DNA of 64,000 nucleotides from Chlorobiaceae bacterium. Lineage in GTDB: Bacteria; Bacteroidota; Ignavibacteria; Ignavibacteriales; Ignavibacteriaceae. The stretch is from NCBI GenBank assembly GCA_013824085.1, contig PNNF01000003.1, positions 1-64,000 of the forward strand. Reading direction: 5' to 3'. Positions 44,464 through 54,128 of the stretch are shown piece by piece (positions within the stretch are counted from its first letter, which is position 1; the number at the start of each line of letters is the position of its first letter). The position numbers and the translations under genes are program-made. Under the pieces are notes generated by a model, which was not told where the DNA came from, made no database searches, and saw only the letters and a program-made list of their open reading frames with translations.

Positions 44464-45417
44464 TCAGGCATTTGAGTGGTTACGCTCCTTATCATTTTTT
44501 ACTTTTTCAATAAATATATCGTGAAGAGATATTTGCTCAGTTTTTATGGATAAAATTGTATGTATCAAACTAATTTTGTTTAACAATTCAGAAATAGCAT
44601 CTTTGCGTTTGAGGTAGAATTCAATTTGCGCCTCATTTAATAACTCAATTTTTTTTATGCTGGGATTTTGTTTTAAAATTTCTAAATCAGGTTTTTCGTT
44701 TAAAGTTACTATCAATTTTTCTTCAGCATAATGTTCACTTCTAATTGAATCTAAATCGCCGTAGGCAATCATTTTGCCGTTGTTCATCAATAAAACTCTA
44801 TCAGCCACTCGCTCTACTAAGTGCATTTGATGAGCAGATAACAAAATGGTAGTCCCGTTCATTTGCAATTCTTTTATCAAGCTCAGGAAAATTTCTTGAT
44901 TGATTGGATCAAAACCGGAAAATGGTTCATCGAGTATTAAAAAAAGTGGCTTATGTAAAATAGCGGCTATGAATTGTATTTTTTGTTGATTCCCTTTAGA
45001 AAGATTAATCAACTTTTCATTTCTTCTCTCATATAAATCTAATTTTTTTAGCCAATGTTCAACTCCGTTCAAAACATCTTTTTTTTCAATGCCTCTAATT
45101 ACGCCCAAATAAGTTAGTGTTTTTATGATTGGCATTTCCAAATACAAGCCTCGCTCTTCAGGTAAATATCCGATTTCTGATGGAGATGGTTTTTGAGGTA
45201 ACTGATTATCACTTAAAAAATATTCTATTACACCTTTGTCAGGTTTAAAAAAATCAAGAAGCATTCGAACGGTTGTTGTTTTGCCCGCACCATTAGGCCC
45301 AAGAAGTGCAAATATTTCTCCTCTACGTATTTGAAAAGATAAGTCTTTAACAGCAGTAACTATCGCAAATTGTTTTTTAATTGATTTAACATTCAGTGCT
45401 ATTGGGTTATTTATCAT
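44464..45417 (-). CDS. ABC transporter ATP-binding protein, NatA-like
   Basis: This 317-residue ATPase has Walker A GPNGAGKTT, the Q loop, signature LSKGNQQK (a common variant of LSGGQ), Walker B LFLILDEP and the switch His in LLSAHQMH. The C-terminal 100 residues form the extra domain usual in NatA/DUF4162-type subunits. It powers the permease encoded immediately downstream. Confidence 0.93.
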   Translation of the reverse strand: MINNPIALNVKSIKKQFAIVTAVKDLSFQIRRGEIFALLGPNGAGKTTTVRMLLDFFKPDKGVIEYFLSDNQLPQKPSPSEIGYLPEERGLYLEMPIIKTLTYLGVIRGIEKKDVLNGVEHWLKKLDLYERRNEKLINLSKGNQQKIQFIAAILHKPLFLILDEPFSGFDPINQEIFLSLIKELQMNGTTILLSAHQMHLVERVADRVLLMNNGKMIAYGDLDSIRSEHYAEEKLIVTLNEKPDLEILKQNPSIKKIELLNEAQIEFYLKRKDAISELLNKISLIHTILSIKTEQISLHDIFIEKVKNDKERNHSNA

Positions 45418-45623
45418 AATTCAGTTCAACCAAATCTGTAAAAGTTTTTCTAACACGAAACTAATTTTTGCAGTAATCAAAATTAATGAAACATCGCTTC
45501 AAAAAAAATCTTCTTTACATCTATTTCGGCATTTCAAAAATCGTCAATCGATTCAGTTTTTTTAAAATAAAATTCTCATCATTGAATTCACATTTACCAA
45601 TTTCAGTTTATTGAATCTTGCTG

Positions 45624-46220
45624 TTAAAGTGTTTCTAATTTTCCATACAATTCTAATTCAACTAACTCACAAATAATGTGTGCAATTGTAATGTGTCCCT
45701 CTTGAATACGCTGTGTGTTTTCGGAAGGAATCACAATTGGAAGATCAACAAGCGGTTTTAGTTTTCCTCCATCTTTGCCAAGGAAAGAAATTACTTTCAT
45801 CTCTTTTTTATGAGCCATCTCCACAGCCTTGATAATATTGGGCGAGTTGCCGCTTGTAGAAATTGCCAAAAGAATATCACCAGTGTTTCCAAGTGCTTCA
45901 ATATTGCGTGCAAAGACATTTTCAAAACCAATATCATTTCCACCCGCAGTTAAATTTGAAGTGTCTGTTGTTAATGCAATCGCTGGCAATGCAGGTCGAT
46001 TTATTTTGTGATTTAATCTTATCACAAATTCTGTTGCGATGTGTTGGCAATCTGCAGCACTACCACCATTGCCACAAAGAAGTAATTTTTTCTTATTTCT
46101 AAATGCGTGCACTATTAAATCAACTGCGGACAAAATATCGCTAAAATTTTTTTCTTTTATTTTTAGTTTTGTTTCAGAAGATTCAATTAACGATTCATTA
46201 ATAAATTTTTCTTTATTCAT
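45624..46220 (-). CDS. gmhA: phosphoheptose isomerase-like SIS protein
   Basis: This 198-residue SIS-domain protein matches GmhA: the substrate loop CGNGGSAADCQHIATEFV, the segment RPALPAIALTTDTSNLTA and ISTSGNSPNI are present. GmhA converts sedoheptulose-7-phosphate to D-glycero-D-manno-heptose-7-phosphate, the first step to ADP-heptose for the lipopolysaccharide core, which agrees with two GT9 genes at 19771-21802. It stands alone on the minus strand between the ABC transporter and GGGP synthase genes. Confidence 0.9.
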   Translation of the reverse strand: MNKEKFINESLIESSETKLKIKEKNFSDILSAVDLIVHAFRNKKKLLLCGNGGSAADCQHIATEFVIRLNHKINRPALPAIALTTDTSNLTAGGNDIGFENVFARNIEALGNTGDILLAISTSGNSPNIIKAVEMAHKKEMKVISFLGKDGGKLKPLVDLPIVIPSENTQRIQEGHITIAHIICELVELELYGKLETL

Positions 46221-46277
46221 TTTTCTTAATTCTAAATTTTGTTGAACTAAATATTACAATAGTTTTTTTTCAGTAAC

Positions 46278-47036
46278 TTAAACTACTATCGATTTCTTAT
46301 AATGTACAGCATCAGCAAATTGTTTAAGCACCTCCCAATTATTTTCATCTTCAAAATGATTTCCCGTAACGATTATATTCGCACCAGACTTTACCATTTT
46401 TGATGCAGCCTCAGGAGTTCTAATTCCACCGCCTACAATAATATCAATATCACAATAATCTGAAACGCCTTTTACCATCTCATATGGAACAGATGATTCC
46501 GCACCGCTTCCCGCTTCGAGATAAACAAATTTCATCCCCATATATTGCGCAGCGAGTGCTGTTGCTATTGCAATCTCCGTCTTGTTTCTTGGTATTGGCT
46601 GACTCCCACTCATATATTCCGCCGTAGTTCTTTTTCCCGACTCAATAATCATGTAGCCCGTCGAAAGAGTTTCGAGTTGATATTTTTTTATTAACGGTGC
46701 TGCAATTACATGATTGCCAAATAAATATTCGGGATTTCTTCCACTTACAACTGAGATATAAAGCAGCGCATCTGCGTTAGGTGAAATTTGCGACAACGCT
46801 CCTGGAAAAATAATTAAAGGAAGTTTGGAAATTTTTTTTAATTCTAAAATATAATTTTCAAAATCTCCCATTAACATCAAACTTCCGCCGACTAAGAATC
46901 CATCAACTCCGGACTCTTCGCATTTTTGCATAAACTTTTCAGCATTATTCAATTTTAATTTATCTGGATCAATCAAGATAAGATATGCTGCACCCTTTTT
47001 ATCGAATGTTTCTTTAAGGTAATTGTAAATCTTCAT
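46278..47036 (-). CDS. geranylgeranylglyceryl phosphate synthase-like (PcrB/GGGP synthase)
   Basis: This 252-residue TIM-barrel prenyltransferase joins a polyprenyl diphosphate to glycerol-1-phosphate, making an archaeal-type ether bond. It has AYLILIDPDKL at the N terminus, GVDGFLVGGS, TGYMIIESG, VYLEAGSGA and VGGGIRTPEAASKMV. This bacterial branch occurs in Bacteroidetes and relatives; its product there is not a bulk membrane lipid. No glycerol-1-phosphate dehydrogenase is in the window. Confidence 0.92.
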   Translation of the reverse strand: MKIYNYLKETFDKKGAAYLILIDPDKLKLNNAEKFMQKCEESGVDGFLVGGSLMLMGDFENYILELKKISKLPLIIFPGALSQISPNADALLYISVVSGRNPEYLFGNHVIAAPLIKKYQLETLSTGYMIIESGKRTTAEYMSGSQPIPRNKTEIAIATALAAQYMGMKFVYLEAGSGAESSVPYEMVKGVSDYCDIDIIVGGGIRTPEAASKMVKSGANIIVTGNHFEDENNWEVLKQFADAVHYKKSIVV

Positions 47037-47126
47037 AAACCTAAATGAATGTGAGTTAAAATATATTTATTTTTGTTGGTAGAAAAAAGCAAAGTTAATT
47101 TTTATTTAAAGAATTTGAGGAAAAAT

Positions 47127-48374
47127 ATGGCAATTATTAAACCATTCGCCGCACTTAGACCAGAAAAAAATGTTGCACCACTCGTTGCAAGCGTGCCTTA
47201 CGATGTTGTAAACACTGAAGAAGCCGCCGAGCTTGCAAAAGGAAATCCATTGAGTTTGTTAAATGTTTCGCGTTCGGAAATTACGCTACCCGAAACAGTC
47301 GATCATTATTCAGATGAAGTTTATAAAAAAGCTAATGAAAATTTATTGCGAATAAAAAAAGACGCTCCACTTATTGTCGAAGATAAACCGAGTTTGTATC
47401 TCTACAAGCTTGTAATGAATGGGCGTGCACAAACAGGAATTGCTGCAACTTTTTCTGTTGATGATTATGACAACAACATTATTCTTAAACATGAAAAAAC
47501 TCGCAAAGTAAAAGAAGATGATAGAACAAAGCATATCATTACCACTAATGCTCAAACGGGTCCAGTATTTTTAACATACAAAGGCATCGAGAAGATTAAT
47601 AAAATTGTTGAAGAAGTAACAGCAAACGAAAATCCGATTTATGATTTTACTGCTCTCGATGGCGTTTCTCATACAGTCTGGATTTTACCTGAGAAATTTA
47701 ATTCATCATTAATTGATGAGATTGCAAAAGTAGAAAAACTTTACATTGCTGATGGACATCATAGGGCTGCAAGTGCTTCGCGTGCAAGAAGTGCAAAGAG
47801 AGATGCGAACAATTCACATACTGGAAATGAAGAGTATAATTTTTTTATCGGCGTTCTCTTCCCTGCTGAAGAATTAAAAATTTTATCTTACAATAGAGTT
47901 GTGCTTGACTTAAACGAAAAGACGAGTATTGATTTTCTTAACGAAGTTTCTGAAAAATTTTCTGTTGAAAAAACTTTAATTAAAGAACCAACATCAAGAA
48001 ATAATTTTTGTATGTATCTTGAAGGTGAATGGTTTTTGTTAAAGATAAGAGACTCTGTGCTCGCATCGAATAGTTTATCTAATTCTGTATCTGATGGACT
48101 TGACGTAAGCATTCTCCAAAACTTTCTGTTAAATCCAATTCTTGCAATTGATGATCCAAGAACAAATAAGCGAATCGATTTCGTTGGCGGAATTCGTGGC
48201 ACTTCAGAATTAGAAAAACTTGTTGATAGCGGAAAATCCAAAGTTGCATTTTCGATGTATCCCGTTTCGGTAGAAGATTTAATGAGAATTTCTGACGCAG
48301 GCGAAATTATGCCGCCAAAGTCAACTTGGTTTGAACCAAAACTTCGTGATGGTTTATTGATACATACTATTTAA
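47127..48374 (+). CDS. DUF1015-family protein
   Basis: This 415-residue protein starts MAIIKPFAALRPEKNVAP at an ATG with TGAGG six bases upstream; an earlier in-frame start at 47073 lacks such a signal. The hallmark segments are VASVPYDVVNTEE near the start, HEKTRKVKEDDRTKH in the middle and IADGHHRAASA. The family is widespread, cytoplasmic and of unknown function, often near serine or SAM metabolism genes. Here it is single, divergent from the GGGP synthase gene. Confidence 0.9.
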   Translation: MAIIKPFAALRPEKNVAPLVASVPYDVVNTEEAAELAKGNPLSLLNVSRSEITLPETVDHYSDEVYKKANENLLRIKKDAPLIVEDKPSLYLYKLVMNGRAQTGIAATFSVDDYDNNIILKHEKTRKVKEDDRTKHIITTNAQTGPVFLTYKGIEKINKIVEEVTANENPIYDFTALDGVSHTVWILPEKFNSSLIDEIAKVEKLYIADGHHRAASASRARSAKRDANNSHTGNEEYNFFIGVLFPAEELKILSYNRVVLDLNEKTSIDFLNEVSEKFSVEKTLIKEPTSRNNFCMYLEGEWFLLKIRDSVLASNSLSNSVSDGLDVSILQNFLLNPILAIDDPRTNKRIDFVGGIRGTSELEKLVDSGKSKVAFSMYPVSVEDLMRISDAGEIMPPKSTWFEPKLRDGLLIHTI

Positions 48375-48442
48375 TTTGTTAGCAATAACAGTTAGATTTT
48401 ATTTTGTTTTTGTTTGAACTTAATATTAAAGAATTGAAGACA

Positions 48443-49213
48443 TTGAAAAAATTACATCGTAACCTTTGTTACACTTTATCTTTTTTCGTTTTTTTATCAT
48501 TTGAATTTTCATACGCACAGATAAAAGATGATATCGATATTTTTTTTACTACAGGACGCGATGTAATTTTTTCTCCTACAAAATTTGACCGCGATGATTG
48601 GATAAATTTATCTGCTACTACTGCGATTACTTCATTTACTTTTTTAATTGATGAACCAATAAAAAAATTAGTTCAAGAAAATCGGACTGACTTTAGTAAT
48701 AAGATTTTTGCAATTGATGATTTTTATCATCTCGAATCGATGGGAATAATGATGGGTGGAATTTATTTTACGGGCTTGATTCAGAAGAATGAACGGAATA
48801 GAAATCTCGGATTAAAATTGCTACAATCTACTGCATACACTGCAGGTGCAACTTTATTGTTTAAGTTTCTTATCGGAAGAGAACGCCCGACTGAATCCGA
48901 CGAGAGTATGAGTTTCAGCCCCTTTAATACTAAGTGGAACTTCAATTCAATTCCATCGGGACATTCATCACTTGCATTTGCGTTCAGCACAATAATGGCA
49001 AATGAGCATAATAATTTTTTTTGGAAATTTTGTTGGTACACACTTTCAAGCTTAACTGCAATTGCAAGAATACACAATAATCATCATTGGCTTTCAGACA
49101 CAATTGCTGGTGCAGCGTTGGGATATTTTATTGGCGAGTTTGTGAGTAATCATAAATCAAATAAATATTCAACTGATTCACCAACTCAGTTTTCATTTAC
49201 GATTAATTTTTGA
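48443..49213 (+). CDS. PAP2-family phosphatase
   Basis: This roughly 256-residue protein starts at a TTG giving KKLHRNLCYTLSFFVFLSF and a signal-like segment ending SYAQ; an upstream TTG at 48404 is possible. The PAP2 motifs are complete: KFLIGRERPTES, SIPSGHSSLAF and RIHNNHHWLSDTIAG. Such enzymes dephosphorylate undecaprenyl diphosphate, phosphatidic acid or phosphatidylglycerophosphate at the outer face of the inner membrane. It precedes mfd by 145 bases. Confidence 0.9.
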   Translation: MKKLHRNLCYTLSFFVFLSFEFSYAQIKDDIDIFFTTGRDVIFSPTKFDRDDWINLSATTAITSFTFLIDEPIKKLVQENRTDFSNKIFAIDDFYHLESMGIMMGGIYFTGLIQKNERNRNLGLKLLQSTAYTAGATLLFKFLIGRERPTESDESMSFSPFNTKWNFNSIPSGHSSLAFAFSTIMANEHNNFFWKFCWYTLSSLTAIARIHNNHHWLSDTIAGAALGYFIGEFVSNHKSNKYSTDSPTQFSFTINF

Positions 49214-49358
49214 TACAGATTTTTATTTTTTTTAATTGGGATTATTTACAAAATACTGCAGCTTATCCCAACCGAAATAATTTAGAGAGATCTTCAAGAA
49301 ATATTAAACATAATTAATTTCGATTTTTTCAGCTACTAAATAAATATAACCAGCACTA

Positions 49359-52300
49359 ATGAATTCATCTTTTGAAGAATTAATTTTTGATAAAAAAAAC
49401 TTAAAAGAAATAAATAATTTTCTTGAGCGAGAAAAACAAGTTTATATCTCAAAACTTTATGGATCGTCAAAACTATTTTTTGTAAAGGAGTTATTTAAGT
49501 CACACGAACAGATAGTTATACTCTTTCCAAATGTTTTAAGTGTTCAGGAGTTTTGTGTTGAATTAGCAATAGTTGGATTGAACGACTACGTGATTCAGAT
49601 AAACGATTTGCTGCCCGAGAACATTCAAGAAAAATTGGCGAACATTTCTAAACTTGATGAATCTATAATCGTTTCGACATTTGATTTATTAACACTTCAA
49701 CTCCCTTCAAAAAAAAAAATTGACCAATACACAATAACTGTTTCGATTGGTGGAAATCTTACATACAACGATTTAATCGATTACTTTAATTTGTTGAACT
49801 ATAAGCGCGAACAATTTACTGAAGCAATGGGAGATTTTTCACAACGTGGTTCGATAATTGATTTTTGGTCTTTCAGTGAGAAGATGCCTGTGCGGCTTGA
49901 GTTTGACGGCGACTTTATTGAGTCGGTGAGATATTTTGATCCCGATTCACAACGCTCTATTGAGATGATTGAAAGTGCTACAATTGCTCCAGCTTACATT
50001 ACTCAGGAAAATATGAGAGTAGATGAAAACATTTTTTCATATTTGAATAATCCAATTCTACTTGCATCAAATTATGAACTCGAGAATTTTTTTTCTGTTA
50101 AAGAAGTAGTAAACGATAAAGTTGAAATTGATTTACTGGATTCTAAAGACTACAATGAACTTATGACAGAAATTTCGCCAGATGGTTCTTCATCACAAAA
50201 CCCAATAAATACAACGCCAAATGCATCACTCGATTTAGATTTCACTTCAATTCTATCAAATGAAAATTCTAAATGGATTCTTGAAGTTCCATTTTCTCAA
50301 CAGTGTAATATTAATTTTCGCTTTAGTGAAGCACCAACCATAAGATCAAACTTTAAAATTCTTTCGCAAACAATAACTGAATATGCAGAGAATAATTTTT
50401 CAATTTATATCACGACAGAAAATGAACTGCAATCAAAACGATTACTTGATCTTTTTTCTGAACTCGATATTAATCTCGAATCGCTTATTGAAAAAGGAAA
50501 AATAAAAATTGTAGCGCTTCCGATTAAAGAAGGATTTGTAAATAAAGAAAAAAATATTTTAGTCTTCACTGATTATCAAATATTTAGTAAACCTTATCGC
50601 ACAAAAATCTCATCAACAAAAAAGAAAAAAAATAAGAATAAAGATTTAGCATCATTGAAGATTGGTGATTTTATTGTTCACGAAGATTATGGTATCGGAA
50701 AATTTCTCGGATTGCAATCAATAAAGATAGGCGAGACAGAACAAGAATCGATGAAGATACTCTATTCTGAAGCAGGAATTGTTTATGTCAATCTTAATTA
50801 TCTTCATCTTGTAAAAAAGTTTTCATCCAAAGATGGAGTCTCTCCACAACTCGCAGAATTGGGAACATCGCATTGGGAGAACACTAAAAAACGGGCAAAG
50901 AAAAAAATTAAAGAAGCTGCGCGCGCATTAATTATTCTTTATGCAAAAAGAAAATCGACAAAAGGTTTTGCGTTCGCTCAAGACACAATTTGGCAGAAAG
51001 AACTCGAAGCGTCCTTTATTTATGAGGATACGCCCGACCAAGCAAAAGTTTCAGAAGAAGTTAAAGAAGATATGCAATCTGAAAATCCGATGGACCGTTT
51101 GGTTTGCGGTGATGTGGGATTTGGAAAAACTGAAATCGCTGTGCGAGCCGCATTCAAAGCGGTTCAAGACAATAAACAAGTAGCACTTTTAGTTCCAACA
51201 ACAATTCTTGCCGAACAACATTACAACACATTTAAGGATCGGCTTTCACAATTCGCAGTCAAGATTGAAGCGCTCTCTCGCTTTCAAACAAAAGCTGAAC
51301 AGAAAAAAATTGTTTCCGAACTAGCAGAAGGTAAAGTTGACATCGTAATAGGAACTCATCGCTTGATTTCTAAAGATGTTAGTTTTAAGAATATTGGATT
51401 ATTAATTATTGATGAAGAACATCGCTTCGGAGTTATGGTTAAAGAAAAACTTCGTGAGCTTAGAGTAAACCTTGACACGCTAACATTGACTGCAACTCCT
51501 ATTCCGAGAACATTAAACTTATCTCTACTCGGCGCAAGAGATCTTTCAATCATCGCAACTCCACCACCAAATCGTCAACCGATTTACACTCTTGTTGATA
51601 TGTTTGACATTAGTAAAATAAGGACTTGGATAAACACTGAATTAAATAGAGATGGTCAAATTTATTTTGTTCACGATCGCGTTCAATCGATTGATCAGTT
51701 AGCTTCATATCTTTTAAAATTTATGCCTGATTTAAAAATTGGAATTGCACATGGACAGATGAAGCCATCTCAGCTTGAAGATGTAATTCATGGATTTCAA
51801 ACAAAAAAATATAATGTGCTTCTCTCAACGAAAATAATTGAGTCGGGGATTGATATACCAAATGTTAATACAATAATTGTTAATCGCGCAGATCGATTTG
51901 GTTTGGCTGAGCTTCATCAACTACGTGGGCGTGTTGGGCGGTCTGACAGACAAGCTTATGCTTATTTTTTAGTGCCGTCATTGAGTGCAATCAATAAGAA
52001 AGCCCTGCGACGACTCGAAGCGCTTGAAGAATTTACTGACGTAGGAGAAGGTTTTAATTTGTCGATGAGAGATCTTGAAATTCGTGGAGCAGGAAATTTA
52101 TTGGGTTCTGAACAGACTGGGTTTATTGACGAAATTGGATTTGATCTTTATGTGAAATTAATCAATCAAGCAGTTGAAGAATTAAAGTATGAAGAATTTA
52201 AAGAAGTTTTTAAGAATCTTCCGAAGAGTGAAATAAGAACAGAGCCGATTATTGATACATATTTTGAAATTGGAATTCCAAATAATTATATGACTGACGC

Positions 52301-52721
52301 ATCTGATAGATTAAGTTTTTACACTGCTCTTTATGGAATAAAAAATCTTGCAGAGCTTTCTGAAATAGTCGAAGAACTAAAAGATCGATTCGGAGATTTA
52401 CCAATACTTGCAAAAAGATTAATTCGTTCCGCTGAACTAAAACATTGTGCATCTTACGCTTTGTTTACAAGAGTTGCAATTCAAAGAAAAAATATTTTTA
52501 TAATTCTTCCTCGCGAACAAGATTCAGATTATTACAAATTTAAGTTCACGCAGTTGATGAAATTGATTATGAGCAAATACACTGATAAAATAAAATTTCA
52601 ACAAACAAAAGATATAATGAAATTAATAATTGTAAATAATTTTGAGTCCCCTGAAATTGCATTAGACTTTTTAATTTCTTTTTGCAATGAAGTCAGCCAA
52701 TTAAATAGCGAACAAAAATAA
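49359..52721 (+). CDS. mfd: transcription-repair coupling factor Mfd
   Basis: This 1120-residue ATP-dependent DNA translocase releases RNA polymerase stalled at lesions and recruits UvrA. The N-terminal UvrB-like region has FSQRGSIIDFW; the RNA-polymerase-interaction domain begins near residue 430 (IGDFIVHEDYGIGKFLGL); the translocase has Walker A GDVGFGKTE near 583, DEEH near 684, TATPIPRTL, ESGIDIPNVN and QLRGRVGRS. The C-terminal domain that masks UvrA binding follows from about 960. Length is near normal. Confidence 0.96.
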   Translation: MNSSFEELIFDKKNLKEINNFLEREKQVYISKLYGSSKLFFVKELFKSHEQIVILFPNVLSVQEFCVELAIVGLNDYVIQINDLLPENIQEKLANISKLDESIIVSTFDLLTLQLPSKKKIDQYTITVSIGGNLTYNDLIDYFNLLNYKREQFTEAMGDFSQRGSIIDFWSFSEKMPVRLEFDGDFIESVRYFDPDSQRSIEMIESATIAPAYITQENMRVDENIFSYLNNPILLASNYELENFFSVKEVVNDKVEIDLLDSKDYNELMTEISPDGSSSQNPINTTPNASLDLDFTSILSNENSKWILEVPFSQQCNINFRFSEAPTIRSNFKILSQTITEYAENNFSIYITTENELQSKRLLDLFSELDINLESLIEKGKIKIVALPIKEGFVNKEKNILVFTDYQIFSKPYRTKISSTKKKKNKNKDLASLKIGDFIVHEDYGIGKFLGLQSIKIGETEQESMKILYSEAGIVYVNLNYLHLVKKFSSKDGVSPQLAELGTSHWENTKKRAKKKIKEAARALIILYAKRKSTKGFAFAQDTIWQKELEASFIYEDTPDQAKVSEEVKEDMQSENPMDRLVCGDVGFGKTEIAVRAAFKAVQDNKQVALLVPTTILAEQHYNTFKDRLSQFAVKIEALSRFQTKAEQKKIVSELAEGKVDIVIGTHRLISKDVSFKNIGLLIIDEEHRFGVMVKEKLRELRVNLDTLTLTATPIPRTLNLSLLGARDLSIIATPPPNRQPIYTLVDMFDISKIRTWINTELNRDGQIYFVHDRVQSIDQLASYLLKFMPDLKIGIAHGQMKPSQLEDVIHGFQTKKYNVLLSTKIIESGIDIPNVNTIIVNRADRFGLAELHQLRGRVGRSDRQAYAYFLVPSLSAINKKALRRLEALEEFTDVGEGFNLSMRDLEIRGAGNLLGSEQTGFIDEIGFDLYVKLINQAVEELKYEEFKEVFKNLPKSEIRTEPIIDTYFEIGIPNNYMTDASDRLSFYTALYGIKNLAELSEIVEELKDRFGDLPILAKRLIRSAELKHCASYALFTRVAIQRKNIFIILPREQDSDYYKFKFTQLMKLIMSKYTDKIKFQQTKDIMKLIIVNNFESPEIALDFLISFCNEVSQLNSEQK

Positions 52722-52725
52722 AAAA

Positions 52726-53106
52726 TTAATTTTCATTTTTTCTGAATGAGATCATTCCGCCAACAACATTTTTTGCATTGAAACCATGTTGACGCAACAA
52801 TTGTGTTGCTGAGTTTGAACGATTTCCTGATCTGCAAACAACTGCAATTTCATTCTCTTTATATTTTTTAATCTCGTCGAGTCTTGACTTTAATTCTTGA
52901 ACAGGAATATTAATCACTCCATCAATTTGTCCGAGCGAACCAGAAAGTTCTTCTTTTGTCCGAACATCAATTATGATTAAAGATTTATCGTTCAGTCTTT
53001 CTTTAAGTTGTTCAACTGACATCTCTTTTGTAGAATCAATTTGTGCTTTGCAGCCACCAGTAAAAAAGGAAAACATAATTAGTACACCAAATAAAAAATT
53101 TTTCAT
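52726..53106 (-). CDS. rhodanese-domain lipoprotein
   Basis: This 126-residue protein has a lipoprotein signal (FFTGGC, Cys19) and a rhodanese domain with the active-site loop VCRSGNRS carrying the catalytic Cys. Envelope rhodaneses of this type probably bind or transfer sulfane sulfur. It ends four bases from the mfd stop on the other strand and heads a group of small redox and stress genes. Confidence 0.9.
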   Translation of the reverse strand: MKNFLFGVLIMFSFFTGGCKAQIDSTKEMSVEQLKERLNDKSLIIIDVRTKEELSGSLGQIDGVINIPVQELKSRLDEIKKYKENEIAVVCRSGNRSNSATQLLRQHGFNAKNVVGGMISFRKNEN

Positions 53107-53160
53107 AGTTATAAATTTATTTTTATTAAACTTAATTGTTAGTTAGAATAGTTCCCGAAC

Positions 53161-53403
53161 TTAATTTACTCCACACATTCCAGACGAGCATGGGCTTGAA
53201 TAATTTACGCCACATCCACCATCAGAACAGGGCGAAGTATTATTATTGGCGCCAGCAATACTAGCAGCAAATGTTGAAAATAATTTTTTGACTTTATTGG
53301 ATTGACATTTTGGACAAACCACTTCGTCAATAGTTTTTGAAGATTTATGAAGTACATCAAAAACCACTTCACACTTTTCGCATTTATATTCATATATCGG
53401 CAT
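53161..53403 (-). CDS. FmdB-family zinc-ribbon protein
   Basis: This 80-residue protein has the FmdB zinc ribbon: PIYEYKCEKCEVVFD and then VVCPKCQSNKVKKLFSTF, two CxxC pairs. The C-terminal tail is low in complexity, rich in Ser, Gly and Asn, with three more Cys in GGCGVN and GMCGVN repeats. FmdB proteins are thought to be regulators; direct evidence is limited. It lies nine bases from the OsmC gene, on the same strand. Confidence 0.88.
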   Translation of the reverse strand: MPIYEYKCEKCEVVFDVLHKSSKTIDEVVCPKCQSNKVKKLFSTFAASIAGANNNTSPCSDGGCGVNYSSPCSSGMCGVN

Positions 53404-53412
53404 AAGATTTCC

Positions 53413-53844
53413 TTAAAAAGTAATTTCTGTTTTTAAATGAACTTTTGTTTTCATTGAATTTGAAATTAAACAATTAGCTTCTGATTTATGCAGCAACCGA
53501 TCTGCTTTCTCAACATCTTCCTCTTTTGTAACCTTTACTTTCGCGGTAATTTCAATCTCACTAATAATAAATTTATTCTCTATTTTTTCGAGTTTTCCAA
53601 TTGCATCTGCTTCGTAAGAAATAAAATTTAATTTAGAAAATTCTGAGATTGATAAAAATGTTGTCATTAAACAGACGTTAGCTGCAGCAACAAATAAATG
53701 TTCTGGACTCCAAATATTGGGAACACCTTTTGGAAATTGTGGCGGTGTAGCAACACTAATCGTTGGAAGTGTTGGCTCACTAATTTCGCCTACTCGTCCC
53801 TCTTTCCAAGTTACAGTTGTATTATAAAAATGTACGTTTTCCAT
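53413..53844 (-). CDS. OsmC-family peroxiredoxin-like protein
   Basis: This 143-residue protein matches OsmC: the first Cys lies in AAANVCLMTTF and the second in SEANCLISNSM, the usual pair for thiol-dependent reduction of organic hydroperoxides. The N-terminal strand and helix pattern and EITAKVKV are as expected. It is probably co-transcribed with the FmdB gene downstream. Confidence 0.9.
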   Translation of the reverse strand: MENVHFYNTTVTWKEGRVGEISEPTLPTISVATPPQFPKGVPNIWSPEHLFVAAANVCLMTTFLSISEFSKLNFISYEADAIGKLEKIENKFIISEIEITAKVKVTKEEDVEKADRLLHKSEANCLISNSMKTKVHLKTEITF

Positions 53845-53882
53845 ATTGCTTTCAATTTTTTATGATGAGATGAAAAATAATT

Positions 53883-54128
53883 TTAAAGGATTCGCTTTTC
53901 GAGATTTAAAATTTTGAACAATCGTTCTTCTGCTTCTTGCGAAATTTCTACATTATATTTTTTGTACAACTCAATTGTTCGCTCAACAGAAATAAAGTAG
54001 TTTTGACAATCTTTACATTTCGTTAAGTGTGCTCGAATGTCTAAACATTTAGGCGAATTTAATTCTTCACCCAAATTTTCGCAAATGTGACTCATAACTT
54101 CTTTACAATTTACAATTTGATTTTTCAT
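53883..54128 (-). CDS. zinc-finger anti-sigma factor
   Basis: This 81-residue protein has the ZAS-type motif HLTKCKDCQNYF (H-x3-C-x2-C) and no membrane segment, so it is a small soluble anti-sigma factor. Its start overlaps the end of the ECF sigma gene by four bases, the usual arrangement of a cognate pair. Loss of zinc on thiol oxidation is a common release mechanism, and the nearby OsmC and rhodanese genes fit this. Confidence 0.88.
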   Translation of the reverse strand: MKNQIVNCKEVMSHICENLGEELNSPKCLDIRAHLTKCKDCQNYFISVERTIELYKKYNVEISQEAEERLFKILNLEKRIL

